Positions 26,078-37,500 of a DNA stretch of 64,000 bases are shown here, piece after piece (the first letter of the stretch is position 1; every line of letters begins with the position of its first letter). The notes beneath the pieces were generated by a model. The model worked only from the letters and a program-made list of their open reading frames with translations. It was not told where the DNA came from and searched no databases. A program made the position numbers and the translations under genes. Source of the DNA: Parabacteroides johnsonii DSM 18315 (GTDB lineage Bacteria > Bacteroidota > Bacteroidia > Bacteroidales > Tannerellaceae); assembly GCF_025151045.1 (NCBI RefSeq), contig NZ_CP102285.1, positions 1,798,001-1,862,000 of the forward strand. Direction: 5' to 3'.

Positions 26078-26959
26078 ATGAAAGCGTATGTATTTCCCGG
26101 TCAGGGTGCACAGTTTGTCGGAATGGGAAAAGACCTTTACGAAAACAATCCCCTTGCAAAAGAGATGTTTGAAAAGGCTAACGAAATCCTCGGTTTCCGC
26201 ATCACGGACCTGATGTTTGCCGGAACAGACGAAGATCTGCGTCAGACAAAAGTAACACAGCCTGCCATTTTCTTACACTCAGTCATTCTTGCAAAAACAT
26301 TAGGTGACCAGTTCCAACCGGATATGACAGCCGGACACTCTTTAGGAGAATTCTCCGCGCTTGTTGCAGCCGGAGCCTTATCTTTCGAAGACGGACTTAC
26401 CTTGGTATCCAAACGTGCTATGGCGATGCAGAAAGCCTGCGAAGCCACTCCTTCAACCATGGCAGCCGTTCTGGCATTGCCGGATGAGAAAGTAGAAGAG
26501 ATCTGCGCAAGCATCGAAGGCGAAGTGGTCGTATGTGCAAACTACAACTGTCCGGGACAACTCGTCATCTCCGGCTCCGTACCGGGTATCGATGCCACAT
26601 GTGAAAAGATGCTGGCTGCCGGTGCAAAACGTGCACTGAAACTAAAAGTAGGCGGTGCATTCCACTCCCCTCTGATGGAACCGGCCCGTGCAGAATTGGC
26701 TGCCGCTATCGAAGCGACTCCGATCCACAAACCGTCTTGTCCTGTTTACCAGAACGTAAGTACGAAAGGTGAAACCTGCCCCGAAACAATCAAAGCGAAC
26801 CTGATTGCCCAGCTAACAGCTCCGGTCCGTTGGACACAAAGCGTTCAGAACATGATTGCCGACGGTGCCGATCACTTCATCGAACTGGGTCCGGGAGCCG
26901 TACTTCAGGGATTGGTGAAAAAGATCAATAAAGAAGTGACAACAGAAGGCATGCAATAA
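26078..26959 (+). CDS. fabD: malonyl-CoA:ACP transacylase
   Basis: A 293-residue enzyme that transfers malonyl from CoA to acyl carrier protein in fatty-acid synthesis. Marks are FPGQGAQFVGMGKDL at the N-terminus, the catalytic serine in TAGHSLGEFSALVA (around residue 90), the catalytic histidine in GGAFHSPLM (near 197) and the QLTAPVRW region. It is a single-gene unit: it diverges from tatA, has its own promoter, and ends at a bidirectional hairpin shared with the convergent SusD gene. Confidence 0.97.
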   Translation: MKAYVFPGQGAQFVGMGKDLYENNPLAKEMFEKANEILGFRITDLMFAGTDEDLRQTKVTQPAIFLHSVILAKTLGDQFQPDMTAGHSLGEFSALVAAGALSFEDGLTLVSKRAMAMQKACEATPSTMAAVLALPDEKVEEICASIEGEVVVCANYNCPGQLVISGSVPGIDATCEKMLAAGAKRALKLKVGGAFHSPLMEPARAELAAAIEATPIHKPSCPVYQNVSTKGETCPETIKANLIAQLTAPVRWTQSVQNMIADGADHFIELGPGAVLQGLVKKINKEVTTEGMQ

Positions 26960-26982
26960 GCAGTTTGCCTTATTCATAATAA

Positions 26983-27030
26983 AAAAGGTTGGCAGGTGTT
27001 CGATGAAGAACGTTCCTGCCAACCTTTTTA
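26983..27030. terminator. bidirectional terminator between fabD and SusD 1
   Basis: A 14-bp perfect stem, AAAAGGTTGGCAGG with CCTGCCAACCTTTT, around an 18-nt loop that itself contains GTTC..GAAC. T- and A-runs on either side fit termination of both converging genes. Confidence 0.9.
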
Positions 27031-27035
27031 TATTC

Positions 27036-28955
27036 CTACTTCAGATTCCACCACAAGGCAGTCCCCACCACATCCGGTCCTCCCAGCAGTTCAAGGGCTT
27101 TATTATAACCTTCGAGGTTGTTCGTCTGGATATTGGCCGGGTAGCGGTAACGCTTCGGATAAAATTCCAGACGGCATTCTTTTGAAGTGGCAACCGTCAA
27201 CGGGACCTGGTTCAACGGATTGTAGTCTTTTTCGACAGCCTGGTTCTCGAAGAAAGGCAAACCGATACGGCGATGATCGCTCCAGGCCTCTTCCGGCAAC
27301 CAGGGAACCTGGGCTATATATTTCTGCGTGAAAATCTTCGTCATCGCATCATTATTGTATGCACCTCCACGATAGATGGAGTTCTTCGGATATGTATAAG
27401 TCATCGTCTTATTCTCTTTCGTGTACGGATCGACATAGTTTACAATATAAGGCTTTGCCTCAGCCGTATGGTCGAAATTGACAGATGTCCCGATCCGGTT
27501 ATACTCGGTAGAAGACAGATAAGCCCCTACTTCACTCAACAATCCATGATACTCGAAGCTGGCAGTCACTCCGTTCTCGTAGTTCGATTTGGGAGAGCCC
27601 GGAACATTCCAACCGCGCACACCGGCTTCAGCCAGCAGGAAATAACTTTCCCAAGGACCGAAATAGACACGTTTCTGAGTACTCATACGGTATTGCTTGG
27701 ATATAGACGGATAGTTATAATTCTTTCCGGTCAATTCGGTAGCCAAACTACCTTTCACATCCCATTCGCCTGCCACCCATGTCCCCCAAGTATATTTAGG
27801 GTCAATTGTCAGCACCGGCTTCGTATTATCATTCGGATCAAACAGGGAGACCGGCTTCACCTCGCTCGCCGCCCCGATATAATCGGAATAAACCACGCCA
27901 TCGTTCCATCCTACTACACTAAACAGTTTCGGCGCACGCGGATCGACATATTGAGGAATGCCGTCGAAATAGAATCCGGCGCACGGATCGTTTGTCGTCA
28001 ACGGAAAATGCTTATCCAGATACAACCCCATGTAAGTATGCGGGTTCTTCAGATGCATCTTCAACGAATCGGGCAGCGGGAATTCGCTGTTTCCCAAACC
28101 GACCACAAGATTTTTGAATGTAACAGACATTGCCTGTGCATTCCAGGTACGAGACATGACGCTGGTCAAATCACTCCATCCGTCCTTTTCCTGTACACCG
28201 GCAAGTTCGGAGAGCGAAGATATATATCCTTTGGAGGCAGCATCTTCAAACTCACTTTCAGCCAGCTGCGGGTTAGCATTCACGATACGCATTGCCAGGC
28301 GCATACGCAAAGAATTGGCATATTTCTTCCACATATTCACATTTCCCGCATAGAAAGCATCTTCCGCCGACATCGGAGACATATCGATCGACGGATCGAG
28401 CGCAGCCTCCGCTTCCTTCAGTTCTTTTAGAATAAAGGTATAGATCGCTTCCACACTGTCATACTCCCCCGGTACACCGGAAAAAGCATCTAATGCCGGA
28501 ATCGGACCGAACCCGTCAGAGACCTCTGAGTTCAGATACGCCCGCCAGATACGTGCCATCTGGATCACATTCTTATAATAAGGATAGAGTTCTGCTTCAC
28601 CATCGGCCACTTTCTTCTCGCCCAATTGAACGGCTTTAGTCGCCTGGTTCAACCATTTCACAGCATAGTCATTACTCAGGTAACGCGTGATATAATCATT
28701 ATTATCCGTACCGATCGTGAAACCGCTTCCCCGGTTGAAACGGGATGCCCGGTTCCAAGTCAGGATAAACATACGTTCGGCGATCTCCGGATTCATCTGG
28801 TCGCCGATGATCGAGGCGTTCAGGAACCATTCTGGCTTCACCTTACTTTCATCTACCTGGTTCGGATCTTCATTTATCTCCTGAAAATCGCTACAAGATG
28901 AAAACAATGCAACCACGGAAAACAGCCCTGTCAATATTTTATTCTTCGTATTCAT
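27036..28955 (-). CDS. SusD-like outer-membrane lipoprotein, pair 1
   Basis: A 639-residue lipoprotein with lipobox LFSSC (Cys near 21) and the NEDPNQVDESKV start typical of the SusD-like_2 subgroup (RagB/SusD superfamily). These proteins cap their SusC partner and capture an oligosaccharide or peptide at the cell surface. TPR-like helices occupy most of the length. It lies 33 bp after the SusC 1 stop, on the same strand, and is transcribed with it. The subgroup differs from the SusD proteins of pairs 2 and 3. No adjacent hydrolase suggests the substrate. Confidence 0.92.
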   Translation of the reverse strand: MNTKNKILTGLFSVVALFSSCSDFQEINEDPNQVDESKVKPEWFLNASIIGDQMNPEIAERMFILTWNRASRFNRGSGFTIGTDNNDYITRYLSNDYAVKWLNQATKAVQLGEKKVADGEAELYPYYKNVIQMARIWRAYLNSEVSDGFGPIPALDAFSGVPGEYDSVEAIYTFILKELKEAEAALDPSIDMSPMSAEDAFYAGNVNMWKKYANSLRMRLAMRIVNANPQLAESEFEDAASKGYISSLSELAGVQEKDGWSDLTSVMSRTWNAQAMSVTFKNLVVGLGNSEFPLPDSLKMHLKNPHTYMGLYLDKHFPLTTNDPCAGFYFDGIPQYVDPRAPKLFSVVGWNDGVVYSDYIGAASEVKPVSLFDPNDNTKPVLTIDPKYTWGTWVAGEWDVKGSLATELTGKNYNYPSISKQYRMSTQKRVYFGPWESYFLLAEAGVRGWNVPGSPKSNYENGVTASFEYHGLLSEVGAYLSSTEYNRIGTSVNFDHTAEAKPYIVNYVDPYTKENKTMTYTYPKNSIYRGGAYNNDAMTKIFTQKYIAQVPWLPEEAWSDHRRIGLPFFENQAVEKDYNPLNQVPLTVATSKECRLEFYPKRYRYPANIQTNNLEGYNKALELLGGPDVVGTALWWNLK

Positions 28956-28988
28956 ATCTTCAATTCTCTATTTTTAATTTTTAATTTT

Positions 28989-31900
28989 TTAGAATCCGAC
29001 CGTCACGTTAAACGTGAACGAACGACTCGTCGGAGCAGCCCCGTTTTCGAAACCGGTCGCATTCGTGTTGGTTGCCGAAACGGATTCAGGGTCGATACCC
29101 GGCAAATTGTAATGGATCATCCATACATTATTACAAGTAGCAGACAGGTTCAAACGCTGGAACGGCGTCTTTTTCAGCATCGCTCTGTTGAACGTATATC
29201 CTAAAGTAATGTTACGCAGACGAATATTGGTCGCATCATAGGTGAAGACTTCCGGCAAACCGTAATTACCAGTCGATCCGATCCGTTCCCAATAGTTTTG
29301 GTGAGTGACCGGGACATTATTTTCCACATATCCCCCATCTTTCTGAACAACCGTGTTAGGCACAACAAAATCCTGACGTTCACCGTTCACAACCGTTCCG
29401 GCCGCATTACCACGAACAAATAGGTTGGAAGCTGTTGCCGAATAGATATCACCACCGATACGGAAGTCGACCAGAAAGCTCAGGTTAAAACCTTTGTAAG
29501 AGAAACTATTCGTCAAACCCAGCATCCAGTCCGGACTTTGGTTACCCACTTTACTCTTTTCAGTCGAAATCAGCGGCAGACCGTCTTCACCGACGATTAC
29601 TTTTCCATAATCCGGACTGTCCTTGTCTGTCACACGCAGAAAGGTCTGTCCGTAAATATCACCATAATAACTGCCTTGTGCCGCCACGATCTGAATCGCA
29701 TCCAATGTCTTGATGTCATAAAGCGTCACTCCCGGATAAAGGTCGATGATCTTATTGCGGTTCAGGGAAAACTGAGCTGTAGCATTCCAGTTGAATCCTT
29801 GCGGATCATGGCTCTGGAAGATAGCACCGTTCAATGAGATTTCCAAACCTTCGTTCTGGATATTACCGGCGTTCACCTTACGGGAACTATACCCGGCAAA
29901 CGGATCAAGCGGCAGATTCAGTAGCTGGCGAGTAGCATTTGTCTTATACCAGGCGAAATCCAAACCTAAACGGTTTTGGATGAAACGCACGTCGAAACCA
30001 GCTTCCCAAGATTTGATCAACTCGCTCCGCACGCTCGAATCAAACAAGATTTGGCCGGGAGCAGCCGTCGTGTTCCCGTTTTCGTCTTTTCCCACCGTGT
30101 AATTGTTGTACAGTTGATAGGGGTCGAGGTCATTCCCCACTTCCGCATAAGAAGCCCTCACCTTTGCAAAAGTGAACCATTCCGGCATGCTTCCGCCGAT
30201 CTTAGGCAACATATCCGAAATCACACCGGAGAGGCTGACCGAAGGATAAAAATAAGAGCGGTTAGCTTTAGACATCGTAGACGACCAGTCGTTACGAGCT
30301 GTCACGTCCAAGAACAGATAGCCGTCCCAATTCAATTGCAACGAACCATAAAGAGAGTTCATCTTCCGACGGATCAACTCGGAAGTTACGGTCGGCTTAT
30401 TAATGCCGTTGTTCAAGGAGAACAGGTTCGGAACCAGCAATTCACCGGCCGAAGCGTTCATTTTACTTCTTTGCTGCATCATCAAGTTGCCGCCGAACGT
30501 CACAAAACCGCCCAAGCGATCCAGCAAATTATCTTTGCGTGCAGTAGCCAGGAAACTGTAGTTATTCTCGTAGAATGTTTCGGAACCTTCATTATACAGG
30601 CCGCGTGGAGAAGTGTTACCGCCGGCATACACTTTCTCGTTTTTGGTTGTCGTATAATAATCGGTACCGCCACGCAGTTCGATATCAAACCAATCGGTCG
30701 GCGCATATTTCAACGATACATTCCCCAAAAGACGGTTACGAGTATCGTTGTTCTGGCGATATTTGGTTACCCAGTAAGGGTTTTCCTGCGGGTTCTTGGA
30801 TGCGTCCCACCAGATCATATTGCCTTCTTCATCCACACTGTTCTTAAATTCCTTGACATTCAAGGAACGAGGCAGACCGTATATCGTATTGAACGCATTT
30901 GACGGGTTCACACCCTGGATCGGACGGTTATGGGCATTCATATTGATATAGTTCACCTTGGCATCCACTTTCCATTTTTCCTCCTTGTCAAGGAACGTGG
31001 TGGCACGCAACGTGATGTTCGTCTTATTCAGCTTCGCTTCCGGTGTGATACCGGCATCATCCGAACGGTTGATAGAAGCAAAGACGGAAGTTCCGTTAAT
31101 ATTCTGCTGGAAACTGACGCCTTCGTTAAAAGAGGTTCCTGTGTGGAAGAAGGCATCGATATTATCATATGTCCGGAGAGGCACCTGGCGTCCGAGCCAG
31201 TCCGTCACCATCTGCCCTTCCGCTTTCGGTCCCCAGCTCAAGCGAGACTGGTTATCATAGACTCCGACCGATCCTTGTCCGAAACTGTTTTGCATATCCG
31301 GTTTCAGGAAAATGGATTCAGCCGTAATACCGGCATTCACCGTAATCCCCAGCCCTTCGTTTTTCCGTCCCGATTTGGTCGTGATCAGGATCACGCCATT
31401 ACCAGCCCTCGAACCGTAAAGAGCAGCAGCCGAGGCTCCTTTCAGGACCGTCATCGATTCGATGTCTTCAGGATTGATATCTGAGAGACCGTTACCCATA
31501 TCGGCTCCGGAGTTACCCCAGACATCATCCACACCGCCAGTGAAGTTATCCATCGGCGTACCGTCCACCACGATCAATGGCTGATTGCTGCCGGTCAGCG
31601 AACTGTTACCACGGAGCACGATCTTCGAAGAACCTCCCACTCCGTTACTGGAACGGACAATTTGCAAACCGGAGACTTTACCGGACAACGAATTGGCCAG
31701 ATTCGGTTCGCGGGAAGACAACAACTCGTCTCCCTTCAATTCCTGCATGGCGTAACCTAATGCTTTTTTATCACGTTTCATACCCAAAGCCGTCACGACT
31801 ACTTCATCCAATTTCTGCGTGTCTTCTTCAAGATGTACGGACAAAGAGGCTTGTCCTGTATAAGGGATCTCCTGTGTGGCATAACCGATAAAGGATATTT

Positions 31901-32162
31901 GGATAATATCCCCCTTTTTCACACCATCCAGCGTGAAGTTACCATCCATATCGGTCATTGTCCCGTTGGTGGTTCCTTTGATAACGACGGATGCACCGGC
32001 AACTGGGCCTAAAGCATCTTCGACAACTCCCGTTACTTTTGTATTTTGCCCCAAAATGTCAGTGTCCGGATTACCTGCACTTGAAGCCGCGTATATATTC
32101 CCGGAGAAACATAACGTGCTCACAAGCAAAACCATGCTGACAGGCTTAATTCTTTTCAACAT
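28989..32162 (-). CDS. SusC-like TonB-dependent outer-membrane transporter, pair 1
   Basis: A 1,057-residue SusC/RagA family transporter. It has a signal peptide, a carboxypeptidase regulatory-like N-terminal domain (about residues 40-115: VTGVVEDALGPVAGASVV), the TonB-box/linker DEVVVTALGMKRDKKALG at about 119-135, a plug with GNGVILITTKSG, and a large beta-barrel ending in FTFNVTVGF. It imports the ligand held by SusD 1 using TonB energy. Its first 127 residues align without gaps to the SusC proteins of pairs 2 and 3, but the plug and barrel are of a different lineage (TALGMKRDKKALGYAM type). A terminator (32404-32447) separates it from pair 2; no clear promoter box was found upstream. Confidence 0.95.
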   Translation of the reverse strand: MLKRIKPVSMVLLVSTLCFSGNIYAASSAGNPDTDILGQNTKVTGVVEDALGPVAGASVVIKGTTNGTMTDMDGNFTLDGVKKGDIIQISFIGYATQEIPYTGQASLSVHLEEDTQKLDEVVVTALGMKRDKKALGYAMQELKGDELLSSREPNLANSLSGKVSGLQIVRSSNGVGGSSKIVLRGNSSLTGSNQPLIVVDGTPMDNFTGGVDDVWGNSGADMGNGLSDINPEDIESMTVLKGASAAALYGSRAGNGVILITTKSGRKNEGLGITVNAGITAESIFLKPDMQNSFGQGSVGVYDNQSRLSWGPKAEGQMVTDWLGRQVPLRTYDNIDAFFHTGTSFNEGVSFQQNINGTSVFASINRSDDAGITPEAKLNKTNITLRATTFLDKEEKWKVDAKVNYINMNAHNRPIQGVNPSNAFNTIYGLPRSLNVKEFKNSVDEEGNMIWWDASKNPQENPYWVTKYRQNNDTRNRLLGNVSLKYAPTDWFDIELRGGTDYYTTTKNEKVYAGGNTSPRGLYNEGSETFYENNYSFLATARKDNLLDRLGGFVTFGGNLMMQQRSKMNASAGELLVPNLFSLNNGINKPTVTSELIRRKMNSLYGSLQLNWDGYLFLDVTARNDWSSTMSKANRSYFYPSVSLSGVISDMLPKIGGSMPEWFTFAKVRASYAEVGNDLDPYQLYNNYTVGKDENGNTTAAPGQILFDSSVRSELIKSWEAGFDVRFIQNRLGLDFAWYKTNATRQLLNLPLDPFAGYSSRKVNAGNIQNEGLEISLNGAIFQSHDPQGFNWNATAQFSLNRNKIIDLYPGVTLYDIKTLDAIQIVAAQGSYYGDIYGQTFLRVTDKDSPDYGKVIVGEDGLPLISTEKSKVGNQSPDWMLGLTNSFSYKGFNLSFLVDFRIGGDIYSATASNLFVRGNAAGTVVNGERQDFVVPNTVVQKDGGYVENNVPVTHQNYWERIGSTGNYGLPEVFTYDATNIRLRNITLGYTFNRAMLKKTPFQRLNLSATCNNVWMIHYNLPGIDPESVSATNTNATGFENGAAPTSRSFTFNVTVGF

Positions 32163-32403
32163 AACTAATGTTTTTTATTTAATTTATGATACATGTCTTG
32201 GCTGAAACCAACGTCTTTTTTGATATATGTAACACAAAAAAAGAGAAGTTGTTTTGTATTTAACTTTTCGGATAAAAGAAGATCATGCTGAAAAAGTATT
32301 CCGGAAACATATTGACAAATTGTTTCACAAGGACAGAGAAACGAGAAGAAAAGACAAATGGGAAAAGACAAAAAACTTTTTTTTCGATTTGGGAACAAAA
32401 AAT

Positions 32404-32447
32404 AAAAAAGCCGCCAACCATCTCTCCCACAGAGACAGTCGGCAGCC
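32404..32447 (-). terminator. terminator after SusD 2
   Basis: Minus strand: GCTGCCGAC...GTTGGCGGC around an inner TCTC/GAGA stem, then six T. It lies 30 bp after the SusD 2 stop. It shows that SusCD pairs 1 and 2 are separate units. The rest of 32163-32403 is AT-rich with no gene. Confidence 0.85.
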
Positions 32448-32476
32448 CTTAAAGACTTATAATTATTAACAAATAT

Positions 32477-34498
32477 TTATTGCAGAGCACCCTGGTTGGC
32501 AGCAGTAGGCCAATACGGATTCTGATAAATCGGAGAAGATGAAACATCTCCGCTACCGGAAGTTATGTCCAAATGCTGGATATTAATCGGCTTCAAGTAG
32601 TGAGCCATAGCCCATCTGTAGCCATCTTTTGCAATCGAATTGGACAACTTTTCATACGGACGATAGTATTTGCTGAGACTCGGAGCCGAAACATTCGCTT
32701 TCGGATTATCCATACCGTAAACCAAAAGGCTTTCACCGGTAGTCTCATCCTTATACCAGTTCTGCATTTCACCCCAGATCTTGATACCTTCAATATGGTA
32801 CGGAGTTGCGATCATCTGGTCCATTGATCTCCAACGGCACAAATCCATATAACGCAACGCTTCGGCCATCAATTCGCAACGACGTTCACGACGGATGTTA
32901 TACAAGGTCGGATCAACCAGTTGCCCAGCGGAATAAGCGCCCCAGTCATTCTTGGCCTCTTCGCTCATAACAGTAGCAGCGATTGTCTTATTATAATCCG
33001 TATCGACATGAGCACGTTCGCGCAAAGCTCTCCAATAGCCCTGTGCTTTGGCATCCAGATTTCCATTCTTTTCATAACATGCTTCCATATAGTTTAATAA
33101 GGCTTCTGATGCACGGAAAGTAATAGAACCTGTATAGTTTTCACCGTTTACGCACTGTGCCTGATCAAAACTACCACCCTTACGCAACGCATAACCGGTC
33201 GCATAACCTTTAGCAGCATCACCTGTCAGAATATTAGGGATAGGTTCTACCGGAACAGCATGATCACCTTCAACAGCCTCAATCAAAATATTTTTCTGTC
33301 CCGGCTCCTTCAAGAAGATCGTCAGACGGGAGTCACGATCCTTGCGGACATCCGCAATCGTTTCATCACCCAGATAACCACTTCCGGCCGCATAAATCGG
33401 CAGACCGTTTGCCATCAAGAAACCGTCGACCATACCACGAGTCACACCAACACCATAATCGCCGAATTGCGCTCCTACAACGACACAATGTATCTGGCCG
33501 AGACCTTTACTATACGGGCGCCACAACAGCACTTCGCTATAGGACGACATATCCACAGCCGAGAACATATCCATATATGGGTTAGCAGGTTCCGTGGCAG
33601 CCTGTTGTACCAATCCCGTATTTTCAACCAAGACAGCAGCATCGGCCACTTCCTGAGAAGTCTCCATTGCCAGTGTAAGGAAATAATTGATTTCGCTGTC
33701 GATATCGCCAGTCGGGTACTGGTAATTGGCATTGTAATCTTTTTCTTTTCCCGGCCATCCCGGACCATTCGGAACGAATGCTGTATTTTTGAAATACTTC
33801 AACCAGGTGCCTTCAAACAGGGCAACACGAGACTTCAACAGTAAAGCAGATTCCTTATTAATACGCGTCTTCGCCTTATCTGGATTAGACTCCATCAGCA
33901 CGATAGCCGAATCCAAGTCGGAAATAATGAAACGGGCCACTTCGTTACGCGGCGAGCGTTTGCTAGCTTCTACCAGCGGATCCATTTGATCGGGCAATGT
34001 ATTCCGCACGATAGGGAAATCACCGAACATCTGATAGCGTTTGAAATACTCATAAGCACGCAAGAAATACATTTCTCCGATATAATGGCGGATATTCGCA
34101 TCCGAACCACTGATCTGCTTAGCTGTATAACGCGGCATCACATTTTCGAGGAAATAGTTACAGCTATAAATAAATTTGAAACGATATGGATCGTCGTCAG
34201 CCTTCTGTGACTGTATCGTCTTCCACTGTCCCGGAATATACTTATTGTCATAATTCATATAAGCCTGGTTATCGGTATGCTGGTCGGTACCGAACGTTCC
34301 GTAGCTCCAGTTGCCGTGCGAAGGCAAAATATCGGCATACAAACCGTTGGCATAAGAAGCCAACTGCGATTCTTCAGTCAAATAGTTTTCCGGAGAAATA
34401 GTCGACTTGGGAGTTTCATCCAAAAAGTCGTTGCAGGAACACAACAGTCCCAGCAGGGCTACTCCTGCAACATGTTTAAATATATTGATTTGTTTCAT
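32477..34498 (-). CDS. SusD/RagB-family outer-membrane lipoprotein, pair 2
   Basis: A 673-residue surface lipoprotein with lipobox LLCSC (Cys near 22) followed by NDFLDETPKSTISPENYLTE, the standard RagB/SusD start. RERRCELMAEALRYMDLCRW, a very common SusD C-terminal motif, is in the second half. It binds the nutrient for SusC 2, whose stop is 12 bp upstream, so the two are co-transcribed. It ends just before an intrinsic terminator. Substrate cannot be told. Confidence 0.95.
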   Translation of the reverse strand: MKQINIFKHVAGVALLGLLCSCNDFLDETPKSTISPENYLTEESQLASYANGLYADILPSHGNWSYGTFGTDQHTDNQAYMNYDNKYIPGQWKTIQSQKADDDPYRFKFIYSCNYFLENVMPRYTAKQISGSDANIRHYIGEMYFLRAYEYFKRYQMFGDFPIVRNTLPDQMDPLVEASKRSPRNEVARFIISDLDSAIVLMESNPDKAKTRINKESALLLKSRVALFEGTWLKYFKNTAFVPNGPGWPGKEKDYNANYQYPTGDIDSEINYFLTLAMETSQEVADAAVLVENTGLVQQAATEPANPYMDMFSAVDMSSYSEVLLWRPYSKGLGQIHCVVVGAQFGDYGVGVTRGMVDGFLMANGLPIYAAGSGYLGDETIADVRKDRDSRLTIFLKEPGQKNILIEAVEGDHAVPVEPIPNILTGDAAKGYATGYALRKGGSFDQAQCVNGENYTGSITFRASEALLNYMEACYEKNGNLDAKAQGYWRALRERAHVDTDYNKTIAATVMSEEAKNDWGAYSAGQLVDPTLYNIRRERRCELMAEALRYMDLCRWRSMDQMIATPYHIEGIKIWGEMQNWYKDETTGESLLVYGMDNPKANVSAPSLSKYYRPYEKLSNSIAKDGYRWAMAHYLKPINIQHLDITSGSGDVSSSPIYQNPYWPTAANQGALQ

Positions 34499-34510
34499 TG
34501 TTTCCTGTTA

Positions 34511-37500
34511 TTATAAAGTTACACTAATACCGAACGATATCGTCTTTGACAGTGGATAAGCATTACCATTGTGATCATTACCACCGCTAACAGTTTCCGG
34601 GTCGAACATATTGGCCAGCGAAGTACCTGTCCACAAGTTTTCACCTGAAACGAATACACGCAACTTATTTACATAAAAACGGTTTGTCAATGTAGAAGGC
34701 AATGTATAACCCAGCTGAACGTTTTTCAGACGGATATAAGCAGCATTTTGCAAATAACGAGTCTGCTTTTGATTGTTCTTATTTTCATCAAAGATAGGGC
34801 GCGGATAATAAGCATTCAGGTTGGCGGACAGATCATTGGAAGCTTCAGCACGGAAATAGTCCGCATGTTCTACGAAACCTGTAGAATGCCAGATACCACT
34901 GTTGCCGATACCCCAGAAATAAGAGCTGCCCTGCCAATAATCACGCTTCATCACACCTTGGAAGAAAGCACGGAAATCAAAACCTTTCCAGTCGGCATTC
35001 AAATCCAGACCAAACTGGAAACGAGGAGTGTCGTTACCGATCACCTTCAAGTCGCCATGATCATCCAACTTATTACCACCATTATCGATCTTACCGTCGC
35101 CATTCAGATCCGCATACATGATATCACCAGCTGCCCAGTTCGTACCCAGTGCATCCTGTCCACCATTAGGCAATGAAGCCAAATGTTCGTCCATTTCGCT
35201 TTGCGATTTAGCAATACCGATTGTTTCATATCCCCAGATTTCCCCCATCTTGCGTCCGGCATTGTATTTCTCAAACGTACCGGTTGGGTTCGGGTAGCGG
35301 GTAATTTCAGTCTGTGCATCGGAAAGGATAAATGTCACACCATACCCCAATCCATTTTTCAAGCGGTCTTGCCAACTGATATTCAAATCAAAACCGTAAG
35401 TTCTCAAGTCAGTATTGTTCGTTTTCGGAACATCCAGCCCCAAGATAGCGGGAAGCTCAGGGGCCGGCCCAACCATATCCAGTGTCTTACGTTGATAGTA
35501 ATCGAACGATCCGGTCAAACGGTTGTTCAAAGCACCAAAGTCCAAACCGACATTCCAGTTACGAACACGTTCCCAGCCTAAAGTAGAGCTGATCAATGCC
35601 GGCACATAAGCAGCATTCGGACGAATACCTCCCTGCAACCATTTACCGTCGCTCGCCTTTACAGACAAAGACTGGTAAGTCGGATACCATTCCGTTGTAT
35701 TTTGGTTACCCAGTTCACCATACGAACCACGAAGTTTAAACGTTCCGACATATTCGGCCCAATCGCTCCAAAATTCCTCACGAGCCACATTCCAACCTAC
35801 CGAGAAAGAGGGGAACCAGTTCCAACGCTGATCTTCACGGAAACGGGAAGTACCGTCATAACGCAGATTCACTTCCGCCAGATATTTACCTTCATAATCA
35901 TAGTTCAAACGACCGAAGAAACCGGCTGTGCTCCAACGTGCACGTGAACCGTTCGTAGAAGGAGTCACCGGGTTACCTTGATAGTCCAGTCCGGTTGTAA
36001 TATCAACTTCCGGCAATCCCGGCACGATAATGCCATTTCGCTGCAAACCAAATTTAGTCTGGCTCAAGCGTTCTGCCTGGAAACCAACCATCGCTTTGAA
36101 ATTATGACCTGATTCCAAACTATGTGAATACTCTGTATAAGCATTGATATTCATATAATTTTCTTTCAGATAATCTTCATGTACATTGGAACTCTGATTA
36201 TAAACATAGGGGTTACCATCCACATCATGATTATAAGTCAGCTGCTTATCCCAATGACGATTGGCCGATTTGATACGGTAGTTAAAGTCCACATGCGTAA
36301 CCCAATTCTTGATCGGTTCAAGGATTAACGAAGCCTGTTGATACAGATTGTCCGTCTGTGTTCTATCACGACCGCCATCACGCAGCCCCAATGCAGGAGA
36401 AGGAGAAGAATATAGATAACCATTGTTATCATAAAGAGGCAAAGTCGGCCATCCCTGACGAGCCAAATTGTAGTACAAATCATCTGTCAAATCAGCAGGA
36501 CGCCCATAATCTTCACGGGTGAAACGATTGCTGTAATTGAACTTAGCCCAATCTGTCAAAGTCACATTAATTTTAGCCGTTGTCGTATAACGGTTGTACT
36601 GATCTTGGTTGAATTCCATCAAGCCGTTCTGATCCAGATAATTCATAGACAGATAATAACTGATCTTTTCCGTTCCGCCGTTTACACTCAAGTTATGTTC
36701 TTGCGAGAAAGCCCAATTCCGGTACAAAGCATCATACCAATCCGTATTCGCATTACCGGCAGCATAACCATCCGCCCAATACTGGCCGTTTGCAATAATC
36801 GGATCTTTCAGTGTTCCGTTCTGATAAGCTTTGATACGCTCTAAATGCTCAGTAGTAAAGTGTGGAGTCTGGCCAGCATTAACCGCTGCATCGTTATAGA
36901 AAGTAGCGAAGGTATATGAATCCATCTGGTTAGGAGTCTTTACAGGATCATTCCATCGAAAGCTATTGTTGTAGTTTACAACCGGTTTCCCTGTTCTACC
37001 GCTTTTTGTGGTAATAAGAATTACACCGAAAGGAGCACGGGACCCGTAAATGGAAGAAGCGGCAGCATCCTTCAAAACAGAAATATTCTCAATATCCTGC
37101 GGGTTGATAGAGTTGATATCACCTTCCATACCATCGATCAAAACTAACGGACTGCCACTGGACCCTTCACCGATAGTAGCCGTACCACGGACCTGGATAT
37201 CTGCCGTTTTCTCCAAACTACCACTAGACGAAGAAATCTGTAAACCAGGAACCATACCCTGCAAAGCCTGTGTGGCACTCATAACAGGACGGGATTCCAA
37301 CGCTTCTGAATTGACTGTTCCGACAGAACCAGTCAAGTTTACTTTTTTCTGAGTACCGAAACCAACAACAACAACTTCGTCCAATTTCTGTGTATCTTCT
37401 ACTAATTTGACTTGAAGAGATGATTGTCCGGTATATGGGATTTCCTGAGTTGTGTAACCAATGAAAGAAATCACGATGATATCCCCTTTCTTTACCCCTT

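Noticed and set aside
28420-28434. Near copy of the 19-bp SusC repeat (CAGTTCTTTTAGAA) inside SusD 1
   Set aside because: It lacks the full palindrome, lies inside coding sequence and is explained by the codons for the KELKEA helix.
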